A stretch of DNA of 64,000 nt from the NCBI GenBank assembly GCA_963845485.1, contig CAWJSI010000016.1, positions 62,001-126,000 of the forward strand. Direction: 5' to 3'. Made by a program: the position numbers and the translations under genes. The stretch is from Bog-756 sp963845485 (GTDB lineage Bacteria > Actinomycetota > Acidimicrobiia > Acidimicrobiales > RAAP-2). A model generated the notes under the pieces. That model made no database searches. It was not told where the DNA came from and worked only from the letters and a program-made list of their open reading frames with translations. This document shows positions 48,760-57,059 of this stretch, one piece after another (the stretch's first letter is position 1; each line of letters begins with the position of its first letter).

Positions 48760-49470
48760 GTGACTACCCGATCACCCGGCGGTCCCGAAGGCAGGAAGCG
48801 CATGGGGCGGCGGGTGTTTCTCGGCATGGTCGGTGCCGGGGCACTGGGGATCGCCTTCGGCGCCAAGGTCCAGAGTGTGGTGGGCAGTGCGCTCGGATCA
48901 GGGCTCGGTGGGCTGCTTCCCGGAGGCGACCGCTTTCGCATCTACACGGTCACCGACTCCTTCCCGTTCATCAGCGACCCCCATTACCGCCTGAAGGTAA
49001 CCGGCCTGGTCGACCGCCCGACCGTCTTCACCCTGGACGACCTCCACGACATGCCGCGGACCCGCCTGGTCAAGGACTTCCAGTGCGTGACCGGTTGGCG
49101 GGTGCCCGACGTCCCCTGGGAGGGAGTGCGACTGGCGGACCTGCTCGACAGGGTCGGTATGCATCCCGAAGCCCGGGCGCTCGAGTTCGATTCGTATGAC
49201 GGCCTGGACACCGAGAGCCTCACCCTGGATCAGGCGCGGCGGTCCGACGTCATCGTGGCCTACCGGATGCTCGGCGCTCCCATCACCACCGAACATGGTG
49301 GCCCGGTCCGGCTCTACGTTGCCCCGATGTACGGCTACAAATCGCTCAAGTGGCTGTCGGCCATCCGGGTGGTCGAGGTGGCCACGCCGGGCTACTGGGA
49401 ACAGAACGGCTACTCCACCGATGCCTGGATCGGCAGCTCCAACGGCCGAACGGACCAACCTGTTGACTAG
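48760..49470 (+). CDS. Tat-exported sulfite-oxidase-family molybdoenzyme
   Basis: 236 aa with a Tat signal (RKRMGRRVFLGMVGAGALGIA, about 12-30) and one sulfite-oxidase-type molybdopterin domain: DPHYRLKVTGLVDRP, KDFQCVTGWRVPDVPWEGVRLADLL with the metal-binding Cys, and GGPVRLYVAPMYGYKSLKW. No C-terminal dimerisation domain, as in YedY/MsrP-like proteins. GTG 48760 is 6 nt after TAACAT. The next gene encodes a cytochrome b, so the pair resembles MsrP-MsrQ in logic though the b subunit differs. Confidence 0.88.
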   Translation: MTTRSPGGPEGRKRMGRRVFLGMVGAGALGIAFGAKVQSVVGSALGSGLGGLLPGGDRFRIYTVTDSFPFISDPHYRLKVTGLVDRPTVFTLDDLHDMPRTRLVKDFQCVTGWRVPDVPWEGVRLADLLDRVGMHPEARALEFDSYDGLDTESLTLDQARRSDVIVAYRMLGAPITTEHGGPVRLYVAPMYGYKSLKWLSAIRVVEVATPGYWEQNGYSTDAWIGSSNGRTDQPVD

Positions 49471-49486
49471 ACAGAGGAGGCAGCCC

Positions 49487-50167
49487 ATCGACCTCCGCAG
49501 CGGCGCGGCCGAATCGGGCCGGCGCCGGATCCTCCGCTTCGACCGGGTCGAGCGCGCCGCACACTGGTGTACCGCCATGCTCTTCGCCATCTTGATGGCC
49601 ACCGCCCTCCCCCTCTACTTCGTCCAGGTGGAGAGCTTCGTGGGTCGGCGGGAGCTGATCGCAGCGATCCACACCTGGGCGGGGGTCGCGCTGCCGATCC
49701 CCCTGATCATTTCGTTGGCCGGACCTTGGGGTGGACAACTTCGCCGGGACATCCGACGGGTCAACCTGTGGACCGCCGACGAGGTGCGGTGGCTTCGTAG
49801 CCTGGGAGTGAGGAGGCTCCCCCATACCGACAAGTTCAATGCCGGTCAGAAACTCAACGCGCTATTCACGGCGGGGGCCATCGTGGTCATGCTGGTCACC
49901 GGATCCATCCTCAAGTGGTATCAGCACTTCCCGCTGGGCTGGCGCACGGGGGCCACCTTCGTCCACGACGTGCTGGCGCTCGGGATCTTCCTAGTGGTGA
50001 GCGGCCACGTGGCGTTCGCCCTCACGCACCGGGAGGCACTGCGCTCGATGGTCCGGGGGTGGGTCACCGAGGCATGGGCGCGCCGCCATGCCTCCGACTG
50101 GCTAGACGAGGAGGACGCCGGGTCGGGTCCCCCCGTGGCCGAGGAACCGCTTCCGACTCCGTCCTAA
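49487..50167 (+). CDS. Cytochrome b561-type membrane subunit, probable ATC start
   Basis: Heme-b membrane protein of about 226 aa. Four helices carry histidines (VERAAHWCTAML, LIAAIHTWAGVAL, TFVHDVLALGIF, GHVAFALTHREAL), the formate-dehydrogenase-gamma/cyt b561 pattern. No ATG or GTG precedes the first helix in frame. AGGAGG at 49475-49480 lies 6 nt before ATC 49487, so ATC is my preferred start; TTG 49463 overlapping the previous stop is the alternative. It should pass electrons to the exported molybdoenzyme just upstream. Confidence 0.82.
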   Translation: MDLRSGAAESGRRRILRFDRVERAAHWCTAMLFAILMATALPLYFVQVESFVGRRELIAAIHTWAGVALPIPLIISLAGPWGGQLRRDIRRVNLWTADEVRWLRSLGVRRLPHTDKFNAGQKLNALFTAGAIVVMLVTGSILKWYQHFPLGWRTGATFVHDVLALGIFLVVSGHVAFALTHREALRSMVRGWVTEAWARRHASDWLDEEDAGSGPPVAEEPLPTPS

Positions 50168-50376
50168 CGCTCCGGCTGCTCTTCGGTGGTGCGCCTGCGG
50201 ATTCGCACCGCCCAGGCCACCAGGATCAGCCCGGCCACCAGGGCGACCACGCCCAATAGGGTGTATTGACCATGCCCACTCATCAGCTTCGAGTTCGAGA
50301 GCACGTCGGTGCCCTGGCCTATCCACACGAGACCGGCCAGGCACAGCACGACACCGATAACTCCTCGAGACCACAT
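50164..50376 (-). CDS. Small two-helix membrane protein (70 aa)
   Basis: Unrecognised protein with helices near 5-22 and 38-57 (GVIGVVLCLAGLVWIG; LLGVVALVAGLILVAWAV), a conserved-looking GQGTDVLSNSKLMSGH loop and a basic tail. GGAGG precedes the ATG at a good distance. Its TAG overlaps the TAA of the convergent cytochrome b gene. Confidence 0.68.
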   Translation of the reverse strand: MWSRGVIGVVLCLAGLVWIGQGTDVLSNSKLMSGHGQYTLLGVVALVAGLILVAWAVRIRRRTTEEQPER

Positions 50377-50444
50377 GGCCAACCTCCGTCCGGGGCCGCC
50401 ACGGCCGGTCGGAAGGCGGCACCGAAACCGTGCCAACGTAACGG

Positions 50445-51749
50445 ATGGCGGCAACTCTGAGACTGAGGGTAGTGCCCACACCATCGATCTCGTCTGCGCC
50501 CGTCGTCGGACTTCACCCAACCCGGAGCCACCGGGCCACCGGCTGGACCGCACGGCGCCGGGACTCCCACCGCCGACCTCGGAGACGGGCCATCGCCGCC
50601 GTCGGCCTGTCCGTCGTCGCGGCCGGTGCCGGACTCGGGTTGGCCAGCGCTCCACGAGCTGGAGCGACGGAGCCCGGAGCCCCGTGGCCAACGGCACTCC
50701 ACGATTCGTCGCACTCCGCCACCACCACCGTGGTCGGACCGCGGACCGGGCACGTCCTGTGGTCACGACAGCTCGAAGGCAATGTGACACCGGGTCCGGT
50801 GGTGGGAGCGAGCGGCACGATCTACCTGGCCTCCAACGCCGGCGTACTCCACGCCCTCGACCCGGTCACGGGAGCAGACCTCTGGACGGTCGACGGAGGC
50901 GGGCCCGCTACCGGCGAGACCGACCTGTCCACCAGTCCCCTGGTGCTGCCCGACGGATCACTGTTGTGGCCGGGACCACAACAGACGCTCTTCGAGATCT
51001 CCTCGGACGGCACGGTCCAGTGGACCCACCGATTCTCGGGTCAGGTCCTGTCACCCGTACTGGCCGGATCGACCGCCTTCGTTGTCACCGTCGACGGCAC
51101 GCTCTCCGCCTTGAGGCTCGGCACCGGGCCGCCGACCATCGCCTGGTCGATGGCACTGGGACACCCGTCCTTCGGCAGCCCGGCACTGGTCGGGTCCGGC
51201 CTGGTCGTCACCACCGCGGGATCGAGCCTCGTCGCTGTCCGGGATCGCGGCACGCACGGTTCCATCGCCTGGCGCCACCTTCTGGGCGCCCCCATCGAGG
51301 TGTCGGCATCCGTCGACGGCTCAGGCGACGTGTTCGTCACGGACAACCACGGCGTGGCCTACTCCTTCAGCCGCTCCGGCGCGCCGCGCTGGCACCGGCC
51401 CGTGGGCCACGAGTCCTACTCCTCGTCCTCGGTCACACCCGAAGGGCTCCTCTACATAGGCGACAACAGCGGCGATCTGAACGTCGTGCGTTCGGCCACC
51501 GGCTCACCGGTGCGGATACTGCACACGGGCGATTCCGGACTGTGGGCGGCCCAGGTGCTCGACGGACGCGGTGATGTCTACGTGGGGACCCAGGGCAAGG
51601 CCATCGAGGGCTACGGGCCCAGTGGCCAGCAACTCTTCCGGATCGCGGTGAGCGGCGCGGTCGACAGCTATCCAGCTCTGACCGCCCGAGGGACCTTGAT
51701 CGTGGGGGACCAGGCGGGGACGGTTTACGCCATCGGCGGTCCCAGCTGA
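50445..51749 (+). CDS. Exported PQQ-type beta-propeller repeat protein
   Basis: 434 aa. After a basic N-terminus a hydrophobic signal (AIAAVGLSVVAAGAGLGLASAPRAGA, about 49-75) leads to a beta-propeller built of PQQ-like repeats with recurring GxxYLAS...LxALDPxTG, VLPDGSLLWPG and DVYVGTQ units. No PQQ-dehydrogenase catalytic residues are evident, so a binding or scaffold role is likely. The start is uncertain (ATG 50445; GTG near 50472 also in frame). Its 3' end overlaps the convergent MMPL gene by 25 nt. Confidence 0.75.
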   Translation: MAATLRLRVVPTPSISSAPVVGLHPTRSHRATGWTARRRDSHRRPRRRAIAAVGLSVVAAGAGLGLASAPRAGATEPGAPWPTALHDSSHSATTTVVGPRTGHVLWSRQLEGNVTPGPVVGASGTIYLASNAGVLHALDPVTGADLWTVDGGGPATGETDLSTSPLVLPDGSLLWPGPQQTLFEISSDGTVQWTHRFSGQVLSPVLAGSTAFVVTVDGTLSALRLGTGPPTIAWSMALGHPSFGSPALVGSGLVVTTAGSSLVAVRDRGTHGSIAWRHLLGAPIEVSASVDGSGDVFVTDNHGVAYSFSRSGAPRWHRPVGHESYSSSSVTPEGLLYIGDNSGDLNVVRSATGSPVRILHTGDSGLWAAQVLDGRGDVYVGTQGKAIEGYGPSGQQLFRIAVSGAVDSYPALTARGTLIVGDQAGTVYAIGGPS

Positions 51750-54121
51750 CCCGAACCGCTCATGGACGGCTCGCCGATGGGGGGCGCCGGTGGCTGTGCC
51801 TCGACGGGCTGGGTGCGCCACAGCGAGGAGGGCCACCAGTTGGACCGCCCGAGCAGGACGGCCATCGACGGGACGAGCAAGGTGCGGACGACGAAGGTGT
51901 CCAACAGGATCCCGAGGGCCAGGCCGGCACCGATCTGGCGGATCTGACCCGAGGTGACCACGGCGAGGACGCCGAAGGTCCCGGCCAGGACTAGGCCGGC
52001 GGCCGTGATGGTGCCCCCGGTGGCCAGAATGGCCTGACGGACGGCCTCACGCGGGGGCAGCTGGGCCGCTTCCTCGCGGATCCGCCCCATGACCAGGATG
52101 TTGTAGTCCTCCCCCAGGGCCATGACGAAAACGAACAGGAAAAACGGCAGGGCGAAGTTGACCCCGGGCTCACCAGCCACCACCTGGAAGATGAGAATGG
52201 CCAGTCCCAGGGAGCCAAGGTAGGAGAGGGCGACGCTGGCCACCAGGTAGAGCGGGGCGACGAGGCTCCGGAGACCCAAGGCCAGCAGGAGGGTCAGCAA
52301 CACCAGGACCACCGGCACCACTCGAAGCACATCCCGTCCGGACACCGCGCTGACGTCGGCAGCGCCGGCCGCCTCACCAGTCACGCCGTACTGGCCGGCC
52401 CCCACCTGATCGGCCACATCGGCCACCAGGGTGCGCACGTGTGGGATGGCCTGGAGGGCGCCGGTGCTGCCGGCGGATCCGGCCCTCAGGGTGGTGGCGA
52501 TCAGGACCGTGCGGCCGTCCCGCGAGATGTACTGGGCCGTCGACCGGAAGGCCGCATAGGCGGATGGACGCACCTGGAGATGGGCGGGCTCGACGGGCGG
52601 TGCGTCCTGCGGAGGGCCCAGGCGGGCCTCGAGCCGGGACAGCTCCTCGGGATCCTGGAAGGTACCGTTGGGATCGAGGGAACCGAGGATCGAGGAGAAC
52701 TCCCGGCTGAAGTAGAGCTGCTGTTCGGCCTCGGCCACCACTTGGGGGTGCGTCCAGACCGAGGCTGGGAAGCGGAGCACCACATCGGTTGGGCCATCTG
52801 AGCTGATCCCGAAGTAGGTGCTCAGCACTCGGGCTCCGGCCGCCGAGTTGCTCCCGGGGATGGTCCCGCCGGGGTTGAAGCCGGACGGGGCGTAGGCCAG
52901 GACCACTAGGGACAAGGTGCCGAACACCAGGACACCGGCGACCAGGGCGCTGACCGGGCGACGGGTCACCCGGGCCGCCACGCGGCCCCAGGCTCCGGGC
53001 TCCGACCACCCGGGCCCAGCACGGCTGGGCCAGAAGGCCACGCCACCCACGAGCGAGAGGAGGGCAGGAAGGAGCGTCACCTCGACAGCCAGGACGATGA
53101 AGATGCCGATGGCCAGACCAGGCCCCACCCCCCGGTACAGGCCGAATTGGGCGATCACCAGGCTGGAGAGCGCCACGATCACGGTGAGGGCCGAGAGGCC
53201 GACCGCACCACCCACCCGGGACATGGCCTCCACGATGGCGGACTCCTGGTCAAGACCCCTACCCAGGTTCTCCCGGTAGCGGAACAAGATGAACAGGCCG
53301 TAGTCCGTTCCGGCACCGAGCATGAGCGCTGTGAGCAGCAGTTCGAGCAGTGACGAGATCTGCACCCCGAGGTGGGTCGACTCGGCAATGAGGGGCTCGG
53401 CCAGCATGAGGGCCAGGCCGGCGGGGGCCAGCGCCACCAGCGGGCCGAGGACCGCCCGGAAGGCGACGGCCAGAACCACCAGGATGAGTAGGACGGACAG
53501 TACCGCCGCGTAGTCTTCGGTGTGGTTGGCCGCGTGCTGTTGGTCGACCAGGATGGGCAGTGAGCCGGTGAGATAGGCCTGCAGGTCCGCGGGCGTCTCG
53601 GCGACCATCAGTTCGCGGACGGCGGCTACCGCGGCGGAGCCGGTGGCCCCACCTCCGGCCGTAGCGGTGGAGAACAGCACCTGCACGCTGACCGCCCGAC
53701 CATCAGCCGCCACCGCCCCTGAGGAGAGCCCGCTGACGTTCGGGACTCGACGGATGGCCTGCTCCAACCGTTGCAGGGCCTCCTGGTCAGCGGCATCGAT
53801 GGAGCCCCCATTCTTTACCGCCACCAGGACGCCCGACTGGTCGCCCTGGTGGATGAAGGGCGACGCAAGGGCAGCTGCCTGCAGACTGGGCGACGATGCC
53901 GGCAGGAAGGTGGTGGTGTCGTTGTGAACCACATCGCCCAGCGTCGGTAGGAAGACCACGGCCAGGATGGTGGCCGCCAGCCAGCCACCGATCACCAGCC
54001 ACCGCCATCGCAGCGATCCGCGGGCGATGGAGGCGAAGACGCCCGAAGCCGACGACGGTGCTACCACCCGATGTGCTCTGACCCCGCTGGGCCCGACCGG
54101 TGATCGTTCGACGAGGCCCAC
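51725..54121 (-). CDS. MMPL/RND-family transporter
   Basis: Inner-membrane RND-type exporter of lipids or drugs, 798 aa. Two halves each have one helix, a large extracellular domain and about five helices. Signature segments are GTDYGLFILFRYRE and MALGEDYNILVMGRIREEA, carrying the charged residues expected for proton relay. GTG 54121 is chosen because TAGGGT ends 8 nt upstream; an upstream start at 54193 lies before that promoter. The cargo cannot be inferred. Confidence 0.88.
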   Translation of the reverse strand: MGLVERSPVGPSGVRAHRVVAPSSASGVFASIARGSLRWRWLVIGGWLAATILAVVFLPTLGDVVHNDTTTFLPASSPSLQAAALASPFIHQGDQSGVLVAVKNGGSIDAADQEALQRLEQAIRRVPNVSGLSSGAVAADGRAVSVQVLFSTATAGGGATGSAAVAAVRELMVAETPADLQAYLTGSLPILVDQQHAANHTEDYAAVLSVLLILVVLAVAFRAVLGPLVALAPAGLALMLAEPLIAESTHLGVQISSLLELLLTALMLGAGTDYGLFILFRYRENLGRGLDQESAIVEAMSRVGGAVGLSALTVIVALSSLVIAQFGLYRGVGPGLAIGIFIVLAVEVTLLPALLSLVGGVAFWPSRAGPGWSEPGAWGRVAARVTRRPVSALVAGVLVFGTLSLVVLAYAPSGFNPGGTIPGSNSAAGARVLSTYFGISSDGPTDVVLRFPASVWTHPQVVAEAEQQLYFSREFSSILGSLDPNGTFQDPEELSRLEARLGPPQDAPPVEPAHLQVRPSAYAAFRSTAQYISRDGRTVLIATTLRAGSAGSTGALQAIPHVRTLVADVADQVGAGQYGVTGEAAGAADVSAVSGRDVLRVVPVVLVLLTLLLALGLRSLVAPLYLVASVALSYLGSLGLAILIFQVVAGEPGVNFALPFFLFVFVMALGEDYNILVMGRIREEAAQLPPREAVRQAILATGGTITAAGLVLAGTFGVLAVVTSGQIRQIGAGLALGILLDTFVVRTLLVPSMAVLLGRSNWWPSSLWRTQPVEAQPPAPPIGEPSMSGSGQLGPPMA

Positions 54122-54129
54122 ATCAATCC

Positions 54130-54135
54130 ACCCTA
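54130..54135 (-). promoter_or_regulatory. -10 box, MMPL gene
   Basis: TAGGGT on the minus strand, 8 nt before GTG 54121. Confidence 0.52.
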
Positions 54136-54209
54136 CGAGGAGCGACTCACATTCAACCGTCGCCTCCGACACCCGTTGTATCCCCGGCTGCATCCGAGGG
54201 ATCGGCCCC

Positions 54210-54215
54210 TACACT
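54210..54215 (+). promoter_or_regulatory. -10 box, 169-aa membrane protein
   Basis: TACACT, 6 nt before GTG 54222. Confidence 0.55.
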
Positions 54216-54221
54216 GCGACC

Positions 54222-54731
54222 GTGTCCGATCGCTACGTCACCGCGCTGGCCGTGGTGGTGGGCCTGGTGCTGGTCAGCCGCTTCATCATCGCATCCCTCC
54301 CCTTGACCCAGTGGGCCGCCCCGATGACCGGTAGCGAGGCGCTCCTGTTCAGCGTGGGATGCGCCGGACTGGCCCTCCACTGCTGGGCCATGTTCTTCCC
54401 GAGCCAGATCAGGGCACTGCCGGGTGGCCGGGAGGTGATCAGCTTGGTCGACCCGCTCGGAACGTCCAGCATTCTCTGGTATGCCATCGGAGCTGCCGCA
54501 ATCATCTTCGGACTACATAGCCAGCACCTGGTCGCTCAGATCGCAGCAGCGATCGGGTTGGCCGCAGTCGGATACACCATGTATGACGGTGGGCCCCTCA
54601 ACACCCATCTCACCGCTATTTTCGCAACGGTGGTGCTCCTGGCCTTGATCGCGAGTTTCCTGGTTGTACCACCTTGGCGCCGACAGAGTGCCACCGACGA
54701 AGCGGGAATCCCGCCTCGATCGATCGCCTGA
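54222..54731 (+). CDS. Four-helix membrane protein, unknown
   Basis: Unrecognised 169-aa membrane protein with helices near 5-25, 38-57, 80-98 and 125-145 and a conserved-looking SLVDPLGTSSILWY loop. GTG 54222 is exactly 6 nt after TACACT. It is divergent from the MMPL gene (100 nt between starts). Confidence 0.66.
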   Translation: MSDRYVTALAVVVGLVLVSRFIIASLPLTQWAAPMTGSEALLFSVGCAGLALHCWAMFFPSQIRALPGGREVISLVDPLGTSSILWYAIGAAAIIFGLHSQHLVAQIAAAIGLAAVGYTMYDGGPLNTHLTAIFATVVLLALIASFLVVPPWRRQSATDEAGIPPRSIA

Positions 54732-55054
54732 ACTACCGGCGTTGCGTCCAACGCCAGTACACCGATACGCACGTTTCCACGGGATCCAGGTGTCTCGTCG
54801 GCCACAGCCAGACCCCGAAGCCAACTACTCGCAACACGTCTGTGTGCCACCACGCACGATGATTGCGTCTTGGTGGGACAACCGATGTCGACACGATCGT
54901 TGAACACCCGAACGGCTAGAACCCTGTGCCCATGCTCGGATGGATGCCGGGTGGCTTACCGTCGTGAAGGTAGGACAGGAGCTCCAAGCGCATCTGTTCA
55001 AGATGCCAACGGTGACGAATCTTGGGGGGGGATTGTGCAGATATCCCAGCTCGG
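54732..55054. other. 323-nt gap without a supported gene
   Basis: Less GC-rich than its surroundings, between the 169-aa membrane protein and the 3' end of the acyl-CoA dehydrogenase. It contains only short frames, including a 27-codon one on the minus strand ending near 54917. No RNA fold or promoter was recognised. Confidence 0.5.
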
Positions 55055-56269
55055 CTACTTAATGTGGACCCCGGATATGGCCCGGGCGATGATCAGCCGC
55101 TGGATCTCGGAGGTGCCCTCGAAGATGGTGTAGATCTTTGAGTCCCGGTGCCAGCGCTCCACCGGATGCTCACGAATGTAGCCGTAGCCACCCATGATCT
55201 GGATGGCCTCCTCCGTCACGTAGACGGCGGTCTCGCCGGCGTAGAGCTTGGACATCGAACCCTCGCCCGAGGTGAACTCCTTACCGTTGCGCCCCATCCA
55301 CGAAGCACGCCACACGAGCATGCGGGAGGCGTCGATTCGGGTCTTCATGTCGGCGAGCTTGAAGGCGATGGCCTGGTTCTCGATAATGGCCCGTCCGAAG
55401 GCCTTACGCTCCTTGGCGTACTCCAGCGAGTATTCATAGGCGGCCCGAGCAATGCCGAGCGCCTGCGCCCCGACGGTGGGGCGGGAGGCCTCGAAGGTCT
55501 TCATGGCCGCCTGGCTGGTGGACCGCTTCCCTTCTTTGGCCCGAGCCAGCTTCTCGTCGAGCTTGTCTTTGCCGCCGAGCAGGCAGTGGCCCGGCACCCG
55601 GCAGTCGTCCAAGACAACCTCGGCGGTGTGCGAGGCACGGATGCCCATCTTCTGGAACTTCTGACCTTGCGAGATCCCCGGGGTGTTGGGGGGCACGATG
55701 AAGCTGGCTTGACCTCGTGAGCCGAGTTCAGGGTCTACCGAGGCCACAACCACGTGGATGTCGGCGATCCCACCGTTGGTGATCCACGTCTTCGTACCGT
55801 TGAGGACCCACTCGTCCTTGGCCTCGTCGTAGACGGCCCTCGTGCGGAGGGAGGACACATCGGATCCGGCATCGGGCTCGGACACGGCGAAGGCGGCCAG
55901 CTGGATCTTCTCCGGTGTGCCGAAGCACTGGGGCCCCCACTCGAGCAGCTGCTCGGGGGTGCCGTTGGCGGCGATGCCGGCCAGTCCGAGGGTGCTGCCG
56001 AAGATGGACAGGGCGATTCCGGCGTCCCCCCACGACATCTCCTCGCTGGCGATGGGCATCAGCAGGCCACTCTCGTCGAAGTAGGCCTGGCTGATGAAGT
56101 CAAAAGAGTAGAGACCGATCTCGGCGGCCTCTTTGATGATGGGCCAGGGAGTCTCCTCCCGCTCGTCCCACTCGTGCCCCGCCGGTCGAACGACGTTCTC
56201 GGCGAAGTCGTGGACCCACTTCTGGATCTGCAGCTGGTCTTCGTTGAGGTCCAATGAGAATTCGGCCAT
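55055..56269 (-). CDS. Acyl-CoA dehydrogenase
   Basis: FAD enzyme oxidising acyl-CoA to enoyl-CoA, 404 aa. FAVSEPDAGSDVSSL (FAD/substrate loop), KTWITNGGIADIHVV, the RASHTAEVVLDDCRVP segment, and the C-terminal IQIMGGYGYIREHPVERWHRDSKIYTIFEGTSEIQRLIIAR are diagnostic. The catalytic-base region reads YTIFEGT, as in the Glu-type dehydrogenases. ATG 56269 is preceded by GGAG. A GTTAC-N6-GTAAC palindrome upstream may be its operator. Confidence 0.93.
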   Translation of the reverse strand: MAEFSLDLNEDQLQIQKWVHDFAENVVRPAGHEWDEREETPWPIIKEAAEIGLYSFDFISQAYFDESGLLMPIASEEMSWGDAGIALSIFGSTLGLAGIAANGTPEQLLEWGPQCFGTPEKIQLAAFAVSEPDAGSDVSSLRTRAVYDEAKDEWVLNGTKTWITNGGIADIHVVVASVDPELGSRGQASFIVPPNTPGISQGQKFQKMGIRASHTAEVVLDDCRVPGHCLLGGKDKLDEKLARAKEGKRSTSQAAMKTFEASRPTVGAQALGIARAAYEYSLEYAKERKAFGRAIIENQAIAFKLADMKTRIDASRMLVWRASWMGRNGKEFTSGEGSMSKLYAGETAVYVTEEAIQIMGGYGYIREHPVERWHRDSKIYTIFEGTSEIQRLIIARAISGVHIK

Positions 56270-56371
56270 GGTGCCTGCTCCGTTCCTGCCCCGTGCGCAC
56301 CGGACCGCCGTTCGTGGTGGTCGGGTACCGGGTGCTCCGTCCTCCGGGAGTGTGCCGGTGGATCGCTGGTA

Positions 56372-56387
56372 GTTACTCAATGGTAAC
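56372..56387. promoter_or_regulatory. Palindrome GTTAC-N6-GTAAC upstream of the acyl-CoA dehydrogenase
   Basis: GTTACTCAATGGTAAC sits about 100 nt before the dehydrogenase ATG in otherwise GC-rich DNA. On the minus strand it includes TACCAT, a possible -10 box, so a bound TetR-type regulator could block transcription. Confidence 0.45.
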
Positions 56388-56502
56388 CACATCTCGGCCC
56401 TTACGCCACCACACGGCCACCCGGGGTGGTCCGGAGCGGTCGGCACTGCCCTCCGGCGCGAGTGAGGGCCGCAGGAGACGGGCCACGCACAGTTCCGCGA
56501 CC

Positions 56503-56544
56503 CCAGGGCGGCAACCGACGCCGCCCTGGACGCCAACGGGCGTC
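56503..56544. terminator. Tandem hairpins
   Basis: Arms CCAGGGCGGC/GCCGCCCTGG with a 7-nt loop, immediately followed by GACGCC/GGCGTC with an AACG loop, sharing G56529. Likely termination backup downstream of csp; no U-tract. Confidence 0.5.
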
Positions 56545-56622
56545 AAGCGGCCACCGGGGCACGGAGCCGGGCGCAGCTCATGCCCCGACGCGGAACGCAG
56601 CGGTCCGATATCGGGCGCAAGG

Positions 56623-56639
56623 CCCCGGGCTACCCGGGG
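56623..56639 (-). terminator. Hairpin after csp
   Basis: CCCCGGG-CTA-CCCGGGG, 18 nt after the csp stop. A compact GC-only stem with a 3-nt loop; the probable csp terminator. Confidence 0.5.
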
Positions 56640-56657
56640 AGGCTCAGGGGAGCGGGT

Positions 56658-56870
56658 TCAGGCAGGCTGGGCCAGGCGCACATCCACCGCCTGGAGGCCC
56701 TTCGGTCCTTCCTGGAGGTCGAACTCCACGGCCTGGCCCTCCTCGAGGGAGCGGAATCCGTTCATCTGGATCGCGGTGTGATGCACGAATACATCGGCCC
56801 CGCCATCCGGTTGTGAGATGAAGCCGAAGCCCTTCTCAGCGTTGAACCACTTGACTGTTCCGGAAGCCAC
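56658..56870 (-). CDS. Cold-shock domain protein
   Basis: Single-stranded nucleic-acid chaperone of 70 aa. GTVKWFNAEKGFGFISQPDG contains RNP1 (KGFGFI), and VFVHHTAI is RNP2. GTG 56870 gives the family N-terminus (ASGTVKWF). A promoter at 56994-57021 implies a leader of about 115 nt, as in cold-regulated csp genes. It lies downstream of cysS on the same strand. Confidence 0.92.
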   Translation of the reverse strand: MASGTVKWFNAEKGFGFISQPDGGADVFVHHTAIQMNGFRSLEEGQAVEFDLQEGPKGLQAVDVRLAQPA

Positions 56871-56993
56871 GGTGGCATTCCCCTTTCCTCCACACGCTTC
56901 GTGCACAGAGGTTCGCCTGAGGACCACCGGCCCGACCCGCACCTGCCTATGGGTCTCCGACCACCGGCCCAGGGCGGTCCCCTGAGAAGGAAA

Positions 56994-57021
56994 ACGCTAG
57001 CAGTCTCATTTCCAGAATCAA
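56994..57021 (-). promoter_or_regulatory. csp promoter with long leader
   Basis: On the minus strand TTGATT (57016-57021), a 16-nt spacer and TAGCGT (56994-56999) form a recognisable sigma-A-type promoter. Transcription would begin about 115 nt before the csp GTG. Confidence 0.6.
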
Positions 57022-57059
57022 CTGGTGAGGGGCCTTCTGGACCGGTGTTCACACGCCGT

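Larger units (their letters stand above)
56270..56657. other. 388-nt intergenic region with hairpins and an operator-like palindrome
   Basis: No gene is supported between csp and the acyl-CoA dehydrogenase, both on the minus strand. It holds hairpins at 56503-56529, 56529-56544 and 56623-56639, and a palindrome at 56372-56387, annotated separately. Confidence 0.6.

Noticed and set aside
54840..54960. 27-codon minus-strand frame (MRLELLSYLHDGKPP...) in the 323-nt gap
   Set aside because: Too short, no start signal and no -10 box at leaderless spacing; kept only as gap content.
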